A stretch of 64,000 nt of DNA. Source: Halostagnicola kamekurae (GTDB lineage: Archaea; Halobacteriota; Halobacteria; Halobacteriales; Natrialbaceae). Positions 54,439-63,494 of this stretch are shown piece after piece. Every line of letters begins with the position of its first letter. Position 1 is the first letter of the stretch. The stretch lies in assembly GCF_900116205.1 (NCBI RefSeq), contig NZ_FOZS01000001.1:248001-312000 (forward strand), read 5' to 3'. The translations under genes and the position numbers were made by a program. The notes beneath the pieces are model-generated. The model saw only the letters and a list, made by a program, of their open reading frames with translations, was not told the DNA's origin and searched no databases.

Positions 54439-56202
54439 TCAGACCGCGTCCGTTCCGGTGGCGCCGGTTCGGACCTGCGTCGCACTTTCGACGGGGAGCA
54501 CGAAGATCTTGCCGTCGCCGGGTTCGCCGGTGTTCGCTCCCTCGCGAATCGCGTCGACGACGTCTTCTGCGGGAACGTCCGCGACGACGCACTCGATTTT
54601 GACCTTCTGGTGGAGGTCGACCGTGTACTCCTCGCCGCGCCACTGCCCCTTCTTGGCGGGTTGGGAGCCGCGTCCGGAGACGTTGGTGACGGTGAGCGAC
54701 GGCGCACCGGCTTCTGCCAGCTCCTTTTTCACCGCGCCGAGTCGGTCGGGACGAACGATGGCGGTGACCATCTTGATCTCGCCGTCGTTCGGAGCGCCGC
54801 CGTCGGAACGGAGTTCCGACGAGGATCGCGATTCATCGAATCGCTCACCGCCATCCGTCCGGATCTCGCGCTCTCCGCCGTCGGTCGCGACGTCGGGCTG
54901 GCCGAACTCGGGGTAGGTGTCGACGCCGTGTTCGGAGACGTCGAGTCCCTCGCGCTCGTGGTCGGACGAGACGCGGGCCTGTCCGACCGCCTTGAACGCG
55001 CCGAAGACGACTGCGGTCGTCGCGACCGTCCAGACGCCGATGACGGTGACGCCGACGATTTGTGCGAGCAGTAGATCGGCCGAGAAGCCGTTGACGTGGA
55101 AGAACGGAAGCAACAGCGCGCCGATCACACCCGCGGAGCCGTGAACGGGGAACACCGCGCACACGTCGTCGATCTTCAGGCGCTTCTCGACCAGGCTGAA
55201 CACGATGGGCAGCTGTGCGCCGGCGATGAGGCCGGACAGCAGGCCGCCGTACCAGGTAACGACGTTCGCCGAGGCGGTGACGCCGACGAGGCCCGCGAGC
55301 AGACCGTTTGCGACGTACAACGTGTCGACTTTGCCGGTCATGTACAGCGCGACCGCACCGGCACCGATCGCACCCGCGGCCATGCCGAGCGTCGTGTTGA
55401 GCGCGACGCGGCCGACCGTTTCGTACGCGCCGAGGACGAGTTCGCCGCCCTCGACCGCGAACACGGTCGACGCGGTGCCGACGTTGAAGCCGTACCAGCC
55501 GAACGCGAGGATCAGGGTCCCGAGTGCGGCGAAGGTCAGCGAGTGACCGGGGATCACGTTCGGCGTTCCGTCGCTGTTGTACCGGTCCATGCGCGGACCG
55601 ATGATCCAGGCTGCGGTGAGGCCGGCGATGCCACCCATGCCGTGGACGATCATTCCGCCCGCGAAGTCGGAGAACCCGACGCCGATAACGTCCGCGATGT
55701 ACCCGTTCGCTGCGCCGTCGTTGATGGCCAGGAGGCCGCCGCCCCACGTGAAGCCGGTGACGACGGGGTAGATGACGGCTGCCAGCAAGAGCGTGTAGCT
55801 CACGTACGCGCGGAGCTTCGCGCGACCGGCCACCGCCCCGCTGACGATGGTCGCAGCCGTCATCGCGAACACCGCGCTGAACAGCCAACTGACCCAGTCG
55901 TTAGGCGAACTCGAGTCGAGCGCCGCGAAGATACTCTCGAACTCGCCGCCGCCCGTTACGGATCCGACGAGTGCGTTCACGCCGAACCCGACGAAGAAGA
56001 ACGCGATGACGCCGACGCTCCACGTGAGCAGGTTCTTCGTCAACTGGTTCGCGACGTTCTTCGAGCGAACCTGCCCCGCCTCGAGCATGGCGAAGCCCGC
56101 GTGCATGAAGAAGATCAGGAAGGTGGCGATCAACACCCACATGAGGTTGACTCCATCGACGATGACCTCAGGATCGACCTGTAGCGGCGTCGCTTCGATC
56201 AT
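54439..56202 (-). CDS. amt: Ammonium transporter fused to a C-terminal PII (GlnK) domain
   Basis: A 587-residue protein. Residues 1 to about 410 are an Amt channel with eleven helices and the conserved twin histidines in [12 protein letters not shown] and [12 protein letters not shown]. After an acidic linker of about 60 residues, residues 476-587 are a complete PII protein: [19 protein letters not shown], a T-loop with [15 protein letters not shown], and [22 protein letters not shown] normally blocks Amt as a separate trimer, so here the gate is built in. The gene has a Shine-Dalgarno GGAGG 7 nt before the ATG and overlaps the stop of a short leader gene. Confidence 0.95.
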   Translation of the reverse strand: MIEATPLQVDPEVIVDGVNLMWVLIATFLIFFMHAGFAMLEAGQVRSKNVANQLTKNLLTWSVGVIAFFFVGFGVNALVGSVTGGGEFESIFAALDSSSPNDWVSWLFSAVFAMTAATIVSGAVAGRAKLRAYVSYTLLLAAVIYPVVTGFTWGGGLLAINDGAANGYIADVIGVGFSDFAGGMIVHGMGGIAGLTAAWIIGPRMDRYNSDGTPNVIPGHSLTFAALGTLILAFGWYGFNVGTASTVFAVEGGELVLGAYETVGRVALNTTLGMAAGAIGAGAVALYMTGKVDTLYVANGLLAGLVGVTASANVVTWYGGLLSGLIAGAQLPIVFSLVEKRLKIDDVCAVFPVHGSAGVIGALLLPFFHVNGFSADLLLAQIVGVTVIGVWTVATTAVVFGAFKAVGQARVSSDHEREGLDVSEHGVDTYPEFGQPDVATDGGEREIRTDGGERFDESRSSSELRSDGGAPNDGEIKMVTAIVRPDRLGAVKKELAEAGAPSLTVTNVSGRGSQPAKKGQWRGEEYTVDLHQKVKIECVVADVPAEDVVDAIREGANTGEPGDGKIFVLPVESATQVRTGATGTDAV

Positions 56203-56276
56203 GCCATTTCCTCCGTGTTGGTTACTGCTCCGAAACTCCCCATACGTTCGTCCACCTCGAATCGATTTTCACTCAT
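56199..56276 (-). CDS. 25-residue leader gene upstream of amt
   Basis: ATG at 56276 opens [25 protein letters not shown] and ends in a TGA that overlaps the amt start (ATGA). A clear Shine-Dalgarno sequence, GGAGG (56283-56287), sits 6 nt before this ATG, which is uncommon in haloarchaea where most genes are leaderless. A second GGAGG inside the frame serves amt. The arrangement suggests translational coupling or attenuation of amt. The peptide has no recognised domain, and whether it has a function of its own is unknown. Confidence 0.6.
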   Translation of the reverse strand: MSENRFEVDERMGSFGAVTNTEEMA

Positions 56277-56312
56277 GATTTTCCTCCAAATCACGTTTTA
56301 GCTTCATGCTCC

Positions 56313-56325
56313 TGTATAATATAAG
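56313..56325 (-). promoter_or_regulatory. TATA box of the leader-amt transcript
   Basis: On the minus strand CTTATATTATACA is a strong TATA element about 40-48 nt before the leader ATG, so the transcript would carry a leader of about 20 nt containing the Shine-Dalgarno sequence. Confidence 0.55.
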
Positions 56326-56743
56326 GGTTAGCGTTTACGAGCGTCTATTAATCAAGTGTAATAGTTCCATCCGTCAGAATCTAGAGGTGGTTTAATCTGT
56401 ATAAGGGTATTGGAGCGGCCGGATTTTTCGACTGGTGGTTATACAGTGACCGTTCGTCAACCGGATTTCCCGCCGGTCGAGGGGCACCGCGACGCCACTG
56501 CGGGCTAGAAACCCGGTTTATCCGCCCGCGCGCGGCAGGTATTGTCACGACCTCCGGGCTCGAGGCGGTGCGTGACTGTTCGTCGAAATTGGTCGGATCG
56601 AAACCGCCGCTTCGATCCGTGCGACGCTCCGTTCGATCACGTTTTCGGACATATCGGCAGATACGCCCGCCGATCGCGCGCTATCTGTGAAAATTGTAGT
56701 TTCGAACTCGGAACGCGGTCACGCTCGAGCGGACGCCTCGAGG
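56326..56743. other. Intergenic region between amt promoter and hemB stop
   Basis: About 420 nt with no supported gene. It starts AT-rich (a second TGTATAAGGGTA-like element near 56397-56408 resembles the one in the amt promoter) and becomes GC-rich. A short palindrome GAAACC-CGGTTT is near 56508-56520. Nothing further was recognised. Confidence 0.4.
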
Positions 56744-57766
56744 TCACTCCCGAAGTCGAGTGGCGACGTCCTCGGCGAAGTAGGTCAGAATCAGGTCCGC
56801 ACCCGCGCGTTTGATCGAGAGCAGCGACTCGAGGGCGACTTCCTCGAGATCCAGCCATCCCTTTTCGGCGGCAGCGTGGAGCATGGCGTACTCGCCCGAG
56901 ACGTTGTAGGCGGCGACGGGGTGGTCGAACTCCCGGCGCAGATCGGCGACGATGTCGAGGTACGGGAGCGCCGGTTTGACCATCAGCACGTCTGCGCCCT
57001 GCTCGACGTCGAGTTCGACCTCCCGAATCGCCTCGCGCGCGTTCGCGGGATCCATCTGGTAGTGACGGCGATCCCCGAAGGAGGGTGCGCCATCTGCCGC
57101 GTCGCGGAACGGGCCGTAGAAGGCGCTCTCGTACTTCGCGGCATAGCTCATGATCGGGACGCGTTCGAACCCGGCCTCGTCGAGCGCGCCGCGAATCGCC
57201 CCGACCATGCCGTCCATCATGCCACTCGGCGCGATCATGTCCGCGCCGGCCTCGGCGTGGGAGGTCGCGATTTTCTCGAGGCTCTCGAGGGCCGCGTCGT
57301 TGTCGACCGTCGTGGTCGCCTCGTGGCCGTGGATCGGTTCGTCGACGCCTCCGTTCTCGGCGCGAAGGTCTTCCTCGAGCGGGCCGCAGTGGCCGTGATC
57401 GGTGTACTCGCAGAGACAGACGTCAGTGATGACGTAGGCGTCGGTCTCGCTCGTAATCCGCCGGGTCGCCTCCTGAACGACGCCGTCTTCGGCCCAGGCG
57501 CGCGTCCCCTCGGGGTCTTTCGATCGCGGGATTCCGAACAGCATGACGGCCTCGACGCCGGTCTCTCTGACCTCCTCGACGCGAGCCACGGCCTCGTCGA
57601 TCGGAACGCGCTCGTGGCCCGGCATCGACTCGATCGGAACCCGTTCGTTCGTCGTCGCGTCGACGAACACCGGGGCGATCAGATCCGACGGCTCGAGGCT
57701 CGTCTCGCTCACCAGCGGCCGAATACGATCCTGGCGAAGCCGCCGCGGACGATGAGTAAGCTCCAT
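56744..57766 (-). CDS. hemB: Porphobilinogen synthase (delta-aminolevulinate dehydratase)
   Basis: A 340-residue enzyme condensing two 5-aminolevulinates. The zinc-binding segment [14 protein letters not shown] (about residues 115-128) marks the zinc-dependent type. Schiff-base lysines lie in [19 protein letters not shown] (about 208) and [10 protein letters not shown] (about 262). The start [12 protein letters not shown] at 57766 is the family start. Five direct repeats lie upstream (57834-57929), so its expression may be specially controlled. Confidence 0.95.
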   Translation of the reverse strand: MELTHRPRRLRQDRIRPLVSETSLEPSDLIAPVFVDATTNERVPIESMPGHERVPIDEAVARVEEVRETGVEAVMLFGIPRSKDPEGTRAWAEDGVVQEATRRITSETDAYVITDVCLCEYTDHGHCGPLEEDLRAENGGVDEPIHGHEATTTVDNDAALESLEKIATSHAEAGADMIAPSGMMDGMVGAIRGALDEAGFERVPIMSYAAKYESAFYGPFRDAADGAPSFGDRRHYQMDPANAREAIREVELDVEQGADVLMVKPALPYLDIVADLRREFDHPVAAYNVSGEYAMLHAAAEKGWLDLEEVALESLLSIKRAGADLILTYFAEDVATRLRE

Positions 57767-57833
57767 GTCTGCACATTCGTCGGGTCGCGCAAAAGGGATG
57801 CGTTCGCCGCGATCCGTCACCGGTACAGCGACC

Positions 57834-57929
57834 GGTCAGTTCTCCTCGTACGACAGGGTTCATCTTATACGACGGTTTTCGACTCACACGATGATTTTAC
57901 CCCACACGACTGGCTTTCGCCTCACACGA
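57834..57929 (-). promoter_or_regulatory. Five ~19-bp direct repeats upstream of hemB
   Basis: On the minus strand, repeat units begin at 57929, 57909, 57891, 57872 and 57853, spaced 20, 18, 19 and 19 nt. Each starts TCGTGTG or a close variant (TCGTATA, TCGTACG), followed by an AG/GG and a GAAA-like core. They fill the space between the DCC-family gene stop and hemB, about 70-165 nt before the hemB ATG. The regular spacing of nearly two helical turns suggests cooperative protein binding. Confidence 0.55.
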
Positions 57930-57933
57930 CGAT

Positions 57934-58317
57934 TCAGTCCTCGCGGGCGGGCGGCGTTCGGCTCACGATCCGTCCGAACAGATCCCTGTTGTCCGCCACT
58001 CGTCGGTAGAGCGGTTCTCGAGCCCCCTCGGTGCCGGGAAACCGCCGGAAAGCGACCGCGAGGTGTCGGGTGGGCGTCTCGAGTCGCGTGCCGACCTCCT
58101 CGATCGCTTCGCCACAGGAGTAGACGCTCTCCTGCGTGAGGAGGTGGGCACACTCCTCGTAGTCCTCGGGAAGCCGAGCCAGTTGATCGGGCGTGAGGTC
58201 TCGAAAGCCGACGAGCTCGAACTCGCCGCGTTCGGCGGCGAACTCCGCACACCAGGTACAAAAGCCGCAGTCGTCGTCGAAGACCAGCCGCGGCGGGGCC
58301 GACTCGAGCGCGCTCAT
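57934..58317 (-). CDS. DCC-family thiol-disulfide oxidoreductase (DUF393)
   Basis: A 127-residue thioredoxin-fold-like protein with the family motif LVFDDDCGFCTWCAEFA (DxxCxxC, about residues 11-27). DUF393 proteins are thought to shuttle disulfides; the partner is unknown. A third Cys pair is suggested by EECAHLL and VYSCGEAIEEVG. It is upstream of hemB in the same orientation but separated by the repeats, so it is probably a separate transcript. Confidence 0.88.
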   Translation of the reverse strand: MSALESAPPRLVFDDDCGFCTWCAEFAAERGEFELVGFRDLTPDQLARLPEDYEECAHLLTQESVYSCGEAIEEVGTRLETPTRHLAVAFRRFPGTEGAREPLYRRVADNRDLFGRIVSRTPPARED

Positions 58318-58510
58318 ACGGGCTATCGAACTCGAATTACCAAAAGCGTTGAGCCCGGAACGGGCGCTCGCACGCGCTCGTTCGACGGGGCGGTCCGCCC
58401 GTGTCTCATCGGTTCACAGCTGTCGCTCGAGATAGTATTAGTCGTGCTATACGCCAGCGAATGCTACCCCTTCTGACGATTCGCCTGCGTGTACAGGAAC
58501 ATACATTTAA

Positions 58511-58864
<354 letters not shown>

Positions 58865-58889
58865 ATCGGTCTCGCTTTCTCGTCTCTTC

Positions 58890-59054
58890 TCACTCGGCGC
58901 GGTCGACGTCCACGCGCTCTTTGAGCGCCTCGAGGCCGTCGGCCTCGGCGAGTTCCTGCAACCGCTCGCGGAAGTGTTCCTCGCAGAGGCCCACTTTGAG
59001 TCCATCGGACTCGGCCGCAAATGCGGCTTCGCGGTCGCAGTAGTGGCAATTCAT
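58890..59054 (-). CDS. Small zinc-finger protein (DUF6757-like)
   Basis: A 54-residue protein starting MNCHYCDREAAFAAESDG, with a CHYC pair and a later CEEHF, giving a C2CH zinc finger, then a helical tail. It is convergent with the ferredoxin gene, 26 nt between stops. The family is known from haloarchaea without a defined role. The start at 59054 puts the first zinc pair at the N-terminus, as usual for the group. Confidence 0.8.
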   Translation of the reverse strand: MNCHYCDREAAFAAESDGLKVGLCEEHFRERLQELAEADGLEALKERVDVDRAE

Positions 59055-59112
59055 ACCCGTTCGTTTGGGCCGAACGACATTGAACCCTCCGCTCCCGGTT
59101 GAAACTCCCGTT

Positions 59113-59889
59113 TCAGCCCGCAAGTTCGAGTTTCTGCCACTCTTCGGCGGTCAGCCCGGCGACGCCCAATCGGTCGTCGTGTGCGTCGCTTCCACCGGTG
59201 ACGGCGAGCGAGTTGGTCTCGATCGCCCGCTCGACCGGCTCGAGATCGACGGGAGCGCCGTAGGGGTAGTACAATTCGACGGCGTCTAAGTCGGCCGTCA
59301 GCGCGAGGGCCCGTTCCGGATCCGAATACCGGAGCGGGTGGGCCAGCGAAACGATCGCCGCGGCCTCCGAGAGGAGCCGTTGGCCGCGCTCGAACGACGG
59401 GATTTCCCGCGGCACGAAACACGGTCCGCCGCCGCCGATCAGTTCGTCGAACGTCCCGTCGTAGTCGTAGTCGGTGTCGGGGTGGTCCGCGACCGCGCGA
59501 GCGACGTGCGGTCGGCCGAAACCGTCTCCGACGGTGACGCCGAGATCGACGCCGAGTCGATCCTCCACGCAGTCGACGATCGCCCGCCCGCGCTCGCGGC
59601 GGTTCGTCTGGATCCCCTCGAGCATCGCCTCGAGGTCCGGCGTGGGCTCGAGTCCGTACCCGAGCAGATCGACGCGCAGGCCGTCTCCCGTCTCGACGCG
59701 GAGTTCGATCCCGTGGACGACCGTCACGCCGTCGCGTTCGATCACCGGTTCGTCGAAGGGCTGGCGTCGATCGTGGTCGGTGACTGCGACGACCTCGACG
59801 TCGTTTCTGCGGGCGGCCTCGGGTACGGCCTCGAGTTCTACCCCCCCGTCCGAGCGAGTCGTGTGGACGTGGAGATCGGCGTATGGCAT
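59113..59889 (-). CDS. PHP-domain phosphoesterase (YciV/RNase AM-like)
   Basis: A 258-residue PHP protein with DLHVHTTRSDGG at the N-terminus, AVTDHDRRQ, VHGIELRVE, GFGRPHVARAV, LAHPLRY and TGGSDAHDDRLG. The helical insert and the GxPHxA segment match the YciV/TrpH group, which includes a 5'-3' exonuclease acting on 3',5'-bisphosphate nucleotides. It is distinct from the PHP protein at 46867. It stands alone. Confidence 0.9.
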   Translation of the reverse strand: MPYADLHVHTTRSDGGVELEAVPEAARRNDVEVVAVTDHDRRQPFDEPVIERDGVTVVHGIELRVETGDGLRVDLLGYGLEPTPDLEAMLEGIQTNRRERGRAIVDCVEDRLGVDLGVTVGDGFGRPHVARAVADHPDTDYDYDGTFDELIGGGGPCFVPREIPSFERGQRLLSEAAAIVSLAHPLRYSDPERALALTADLDAVELYYPYGAPVDLEPVERAIETNSLAVTGGSDAHDDRLGVAGLTAEEWQKLELAG

Positions 59890-60029
59890 ACTCGTCTCGA
59901 ATCGCTCCGGTCCTAAAGCGGTTTCTCACGACCGCGCGCTCGCGTTCGACGCCGCGGATCGACCGTGTTCTAGGACGACTTAGGCATATAATCTCTACCG
60001 CTCTCCTAAAGAACGATTATGGACAATGT

Positions 60030-60041
60030 TTATAATTATCG
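60030..60041 (+). promoter_or_regulatory. TATA box of the DUF5789-like gene
   Basis: GTTTATAATTAT lies about 27 nt before the ATG at 60062, supporting that start and a leaderless transcript. An inverted repeat AACGAT...ATCGTT (about 60013 to 60045) flanks it. Confidence 0.55.
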
Positions 60042-60061
60042 TTCACACAGGTTAGGGCGTA

Positions 60062-60349
60062 ATGTTGCGCAATGGCACCGGCGAGATGATCGACACGCAC
60101 GAGTATCCCGCGACGACCGAAGAAATGATCGAGGCCTACGGGGACCGAACGCTCGAACTCCCGAACGGCTCCGAATCCGTCGAGGAGGTACTCGCGCGCC
60201 TCGATTCGGAGACGTTCGAGTCCGCAGAGGAGGTCCGCTTTGCGGTCTACTCCGCCGTGAGTCAGAAGGCGATCGGCCGCGTCGGCTACAGTGACCGCGA
60301 CCCGACGCCGCTGGGAAGCCCGTACGCGCCAGAACAGTTATCGTTCTGA
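60062..60349 (+). CDS. DUF5789-like small haloarchaeal protein
   Basis: A 95-residue acidic protein. The middle (LELPNGSESVEEVLARLDSETFESAEEVRFAVYSAVSQKAIG) and the end (PYAPEQLSF) resemble haloarchaeal DUF5789 proteins, which have a conserved pattern of AIGxxG near the C-terminus. Function is unknown. The TATA box spacing supports the ATG at 60062 over one at 60086. Confidence 0.7.
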   Translation: MLRNGTGEMIDTHEYPATTEEMIEAYGDRTLELPNGSESVEEVLARLDSETFESAEEVRFAVYSAVSQKAIGRVGYSDRDPTPLGSPYAPEQLSF

Positions 60350-60491
60350 GACGAGCGGTTCCCTGCTTCGCGATTGACTGTTTTCGGTTTCGCTGTACGG
60401 CGTAGCGCTGTACCGTTCAGTCTAGATCAAGTACATAGTGTTCAGCAGAGCTAGTCCAGCGACTAGCATGAAGAGTGAGGGTAGTGACGAA

Positions 60492-60884
60492 TCAGGCAGT
60501 ATTCGGGGCCTTGGGTCGGCCAGTGTCTATCAACAGGTAGGCCACAGGCAGACAACACGTGAAGGTTATCGGCCACACAACGAGTTGCGTGATTGGGTCG
60601 GGTGGTGAAACGACGGCACTGATAGCAACTCCGCCGATGCCGGCGACAGCGACGACCTGGGCGTAGTACTCTCGGCGAGATCGGGGGCCCGTGCGATCAT
60701 GATGCCGCCGCCACCAGAACACGTAGTATAGGATACTTCCCAGTGGTGCACACACAGCCCACAGAAACGGGTGAGCACTGCCACGGGCGCGGGCATCACG
60801 GACGATCCAGACAGTGAACGCCATCCAGACAATGACGAGGAGTCCACTGCTGAGTATGGCGATGAGATGGCCACCGGAGAGCAT
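60492..60884 (-). CDS. Membrane protein, function unknown
   Basis: A 130-residue protein with three to four hydrophobic helices (about 5-27, 40-58, 75-92, 97-118) and a basic loop (WWRRHHDRTGPRSRR) after the second helix. The HPFLWAVCAPLGSILYYVFW segment is common in small haloarchaeal membrane proteins. No function is known. It is the left member of a three-gene cluster of leftward membrane genes in a lower-GC patch. Confidence 0.7.
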   Translation of the reverse strand: MLSGGHLIAILSSGLLVIVWMAFTVWIVRDARARGSAHPFLWAVCAPLGSILYYVFWWRRHHDRTGPRSRREYYAQVVAVAGIGGVAISAVVSPPDPITQLVVWPITFTCCLPVAYLLIDTGRPKAPNTA

Positions 60885-61010
60885 ACGGTGTCGCTCGAGT
60901 GGACCGGGTGTAGTTCTTTCGTTGGTCTGTCGTTTCTCTGCAGCCAGCGGCTCTGTTGAAAGCCTCCCCAGTTGACAAATTCTGATAAGGCTCCGGTGAG
61001 CACTGGAATA

Positions 61011-61355
61011 TTATTGTTGATCTTCAACACTTCGTTGCGACCGAATTCCGCCGGTCACAGTACCGACTCCGACGAGAAAGAGGACTCCTCTGGTGAGCGG
61101 GCTCCAGCCATCGAGGAGAACTGCGGTAACGAGAGATAGCGCTCCGAGTCCAGTCATCACGTATCCGAACTTCTCCGGGCGAGCGGCAATGATGAGAATA
61201 CCGAGTCCCGTAAAAATCGGATAGAGACTGATAACTCCCATCTCATAATATATCTGCCCGACAATACCGAGAGCGAAGGTCAGCAACGCCAACCCGATCC
61301 ACGGATACTGCCATCGTTCCACCATTATTGGATCTAGATTGGCATACTGAAACAA
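61011..61355 (-). CDS. Membrane protein, function unknown
   Basis: A 114-residue protein with three to four hydrophobic helices (about 16-36, 40-58, 64-81, 86-102) and a charged C-terminus. An internal ATG at residue 11 (MVERWQYPW) is an alternative start. It is more AT-rich in codon use than the flanking genes. It lies between two other small membrane genes of the same orientation. Confidence 0.65.
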   Translation of the reverse strand: MFQYANLDPIMVERWQYPWIGLALLTFALGIVGQIYYEMGVISLYPIFTGLGILIIAARPEKFGYVMTGLGALSLVTAVLLDGWSPLTRGVLFLVGVGTVTGGIRSQRSVEDQQ

Positions 61356-61483
61356 TATGTCTTCTGAAACCCCTCTTCGGTGTCGTGATCGAACTCCGAT
61401 TTATCTCCGTCGTTCGTGTACCGCCCAATTCCCAGCACAATCAGTGAGTGTCAGAGCCATTCTATGACGTGGGATACTCAACT

Positions 61484-61663
61484 TTATGCACGGTGGTTTA
61501 TCCACCCACCCCATACTATGAGCACGAGGCCTCCCAAGAGATAGACGAGACTGGGCGGGCTGTAAGTAATAATATTCATCCATCGACCGACACCATATCC
61601 GATTAAAGCGAGACCAAGGCACAACTGGAGGAGCGGTTCTATACGACCTACCATTGTATTCAT
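61484..61663 (-). CDS. Very small two-helix membrane protein (59 aa)
   Basis: ATG at 61663 opens a 59-residue frame reading MNTMVGRIEPLLQLCLGLAL, with helices at about residues 9-26 and 37-54 and a short loop, ending WINHRA. The clean two-helix pattern in a low-GC patch with similar neighbours supports a real gene. A shorter start at 61654 (second Met) is possible. No family is recognised. Confidence 0.5.
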   Translation of the reverse strand: MNTMVGRIEPLLQLCLGLALIGYGVGRWMNIITYSPPSLVYLLGGLVLIVWGGWINHRA

Positions 61664-61713
61664 TCCCCTATGTCATGTTACTTATCAATGGCGGTCAAGA
61701 TACTCGAGCGCGC

Positions 61714-62748
61714 TCAATCGAGAAACTCGAGCGCGTCGCCTAGCTCGAGCGGGACCGATCCCTTCCGGTAGCCCTCGACGTGGCCGTCCGGTCGGGCGCG
61801 GTAGACGACCGCGGGGCGGTGACGAACGTCGGGTTGCTCGCCGCGAACCGCGTTCCAGCTGTCGTCGCGGAAGCTCGAGCAGTCGACGAACAGCACCGCG
61901 CCGCCGCCGTGTTCGGCGAGCTGGCCGCTCGTCTTGGTCTCTGCGGTATCTCGAACCGCGGCGACCGGTCCCGAGGCGGCCCTGTTTCCGGGCGGCTGCG
62001 GGCGGGTGACTTCGACGAGGACGTTCGTCGACCCGTCTTTCGCGCGGTAGTCGAGCGAGTGTCCCGTCGTCACCTCGATCTCGGGGACCACGTCGTAATC
62101 CGCGTCGACGAGGATTTTCGCGGCGATGAACTCGCCCATCGAGGCGCTCATGCGAACGCGGTCGACGTGATCGCTGGTGCCGAGTTTCCCCGCCATGACG
62201 TGTCGGTACTCATCGAGCGTGCCGGTGGTGAAGAACTCCTCGAAAAAGCCCATCGCGTCGCGTCGACCGGCGTCGGGAAAACCCGCCGCGTGCTCGCGGA
62301 AGAACGCCCGCGTGGACTCCCGTCCATCCTTGGACATGAACACGGGGAGGAAGAACCACGAGAGATGCGGATACGCCTCGAGCCACGGGTCCTCCTCGTA
62401 CAGCGTCTCGAGGAGTTCCCGCTGTGCCCACCGCGAGACGTGATAGGGGACCTCGCCCCAGCCGAACTTGTCGGTTCGCCACAGCGCCGACGGCGTCTCG
62501 GTGTTGCCCATCCAGTAGGCCTCCCCGTCGTTTCGGGCGAACAGCGCGATATCGCCGTTTGCCATCTCGAAGCGGTGGGTGTCCCAGCCGCCGTTGATGT
62601 CGAATTTGGGGGTAACAGCTCGAGCGCCGATGTTGTTCCGAAGCGGTTGCAAAATCTCTCGACGGACCCGTTGCTCGCTCCAGTGAGCGGGCGAATAACG
62701 GAAGCGAAGCGGCCGTGCCACGCCGTACAGTAGGTGCTGGTCTCGCAT
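61714..62748 (-). CDS. DUF5784-like protein with nuclease-like C-terminal core
   Basis: A 344-residue protein of a haloarchaeal family of unknown function (DUF5784, from memory). The N-terminal 200 residues are mixed alpha/beta and rich in Trp/Phe. From about residue 205, MGEFIAAKILVDADYDVVPE is followed by SLDYRAKDGSTNVLVEVTRP, a helix, Asp, strand, ExT/R arrangement that recalls the PD-(D/E)xK nuclease fold with the usual Lys replaced. This is a pattern match only; a nuclease role is an inference. It stands alone. Confidence 0.75.
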   Translation of the reverse strand: MRDQHLLYGVARPLRFRYSPAHWSEQRVRREILQPLRNNIGARAVTPKFDINGGWDTHRFEMANGDIALFARNDGEAYWMGNTETPSALWRTDKFGWGEVPYHVSRWAQRELLETLYEEDPWLEAYPHLSWFFLPVFMSKDGRESTRAFFREHAAGFPDAGRRDAMGFFEEFFTTGTLDEYRHVMAGKLGTSDHVDRVRMSASMGEFIAAKILVDADYDVVPEIEVTTGHSLDYRAKDGSTNVLVEVTRPQPPGNRAASGPVAAVRDTAETKTSGQLAEHGGGAVLFVDCSSFRDDSWNAVRGEQPDVRHRPAVVYRARPDGHVEGYRKGSVPLELGDALEFLD

Positions 62749-62866
62749 ACGTCTTCCCTTCTGGCTCTCCTCTCATTTTCTGTGAGGTACTGCGTTTCCT
62801 ACGTGTCTCCGGCCGATTTAACCGTTACCTTGATAAGAGAGAACTACCTACATGGGTATAGTTACC

Positions 62867-63040
62867 ATGTCAATGGGTGCCTATGACGAAGACGAGCACG
62901 AGCGACGTGAAAAACAAGCTTCCAAAGTCGATACCGACTTCGACGACGAGCGGACGATCCACCATGGAACCGTCGAGTACGATTCCGGAGATTCCGCCGA
63001 GGAACTCCTGAACAAGTTCGAGGAGATCAAATCGGACTAG
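62867..63040 (+). CDS. DUF5786-like small acidic protein
   Basis: A 57-residue protein, MSMGAYDEDEHERREKQASK, then a conserved tail SAEELLNKFEEIKSD. I recognise it as the haloarchaeal DUF5786 type; function unknown. The start at 62867 is preferred to the ATG at 62852 because family members begin MSMGAYDEDEHE. About one third of residues are acidic. Confidence 0.8.
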   Translation: MSMGAYDEDEHERREKQASKVDTDFDDERTIHHGTVEYDSGDSAEELLNKFEEIKSD

Positions 63041-63158
63041 TGGCGACCGGCTCCTTTTCCGCCGCAATCTACCGCCGTACCGGCGGGACTACCGAGTCCG
63101 AACGGGGGAACGACTTTGACAGTTCCGTACCGAGTGTTCGCTATGAGCGCTGATTTCT

Positions 63159-63413
63159 ATGGGTACTGATTCGTGTGACGGCTGCGGGCGTCCGGTCTCC
63201 GTCGCGGGCGGCGTCGCCAACATCTGGACGTTCGGCGAAAACGACGGCAGCGACGGGACGGCGATGACCCTCGAGCTCGCGGACGGCTCGAGTCACCTGC
63301 TTTGCTACGCGTGTCTCGAGGCGTTGCCCGACGAGCCGACGGTCGAGGACGTGGAGAACTTGGAGCCGACCGACGATGGCTCTGTCGTTCGCTCAGTCCG
63401 GTCGGATCGCTGA
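63159..63413 (+). CDS. Small zinc-finger protein, haloarchaeal
   Basis: An 84-residue protein with SCDGCGRPVSVAGGVANIW and HLLCYACLEALP, giving two CxxC pairs for zinc. It starts at 63159. The first half looks like a treble-clef or ribbon with a beta hairpin. The family is known in haloarchaea without defined function. A nine-codon frame (63144) overlaps its start and is not called. Confidence 0.7.
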   Translation: MGTDSCDGCGRPVSVAGGVANIWTFGENDGSDGTAMTLELADGSSHLLCYACLEALPDEPTVEDVENLEPTDDGSVVRSVRSDR

Positions 63414-63494
63414 TCGTCGATCCGAATCGGGTTCGTCGCCTCGAGTGGTCTCGAGCGACGACTGCTGCGAGAACGGAAGCGATTCGTCGAGAAC

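Noticed and set aside
60940-61010. A possible insertion-sequence end (GGCTCTGTTGAAAGCC region)
   Set aside because: The stretch looks vaguely like a transposon terminus, but no transposase, matching inverted end or target duplication is visible.
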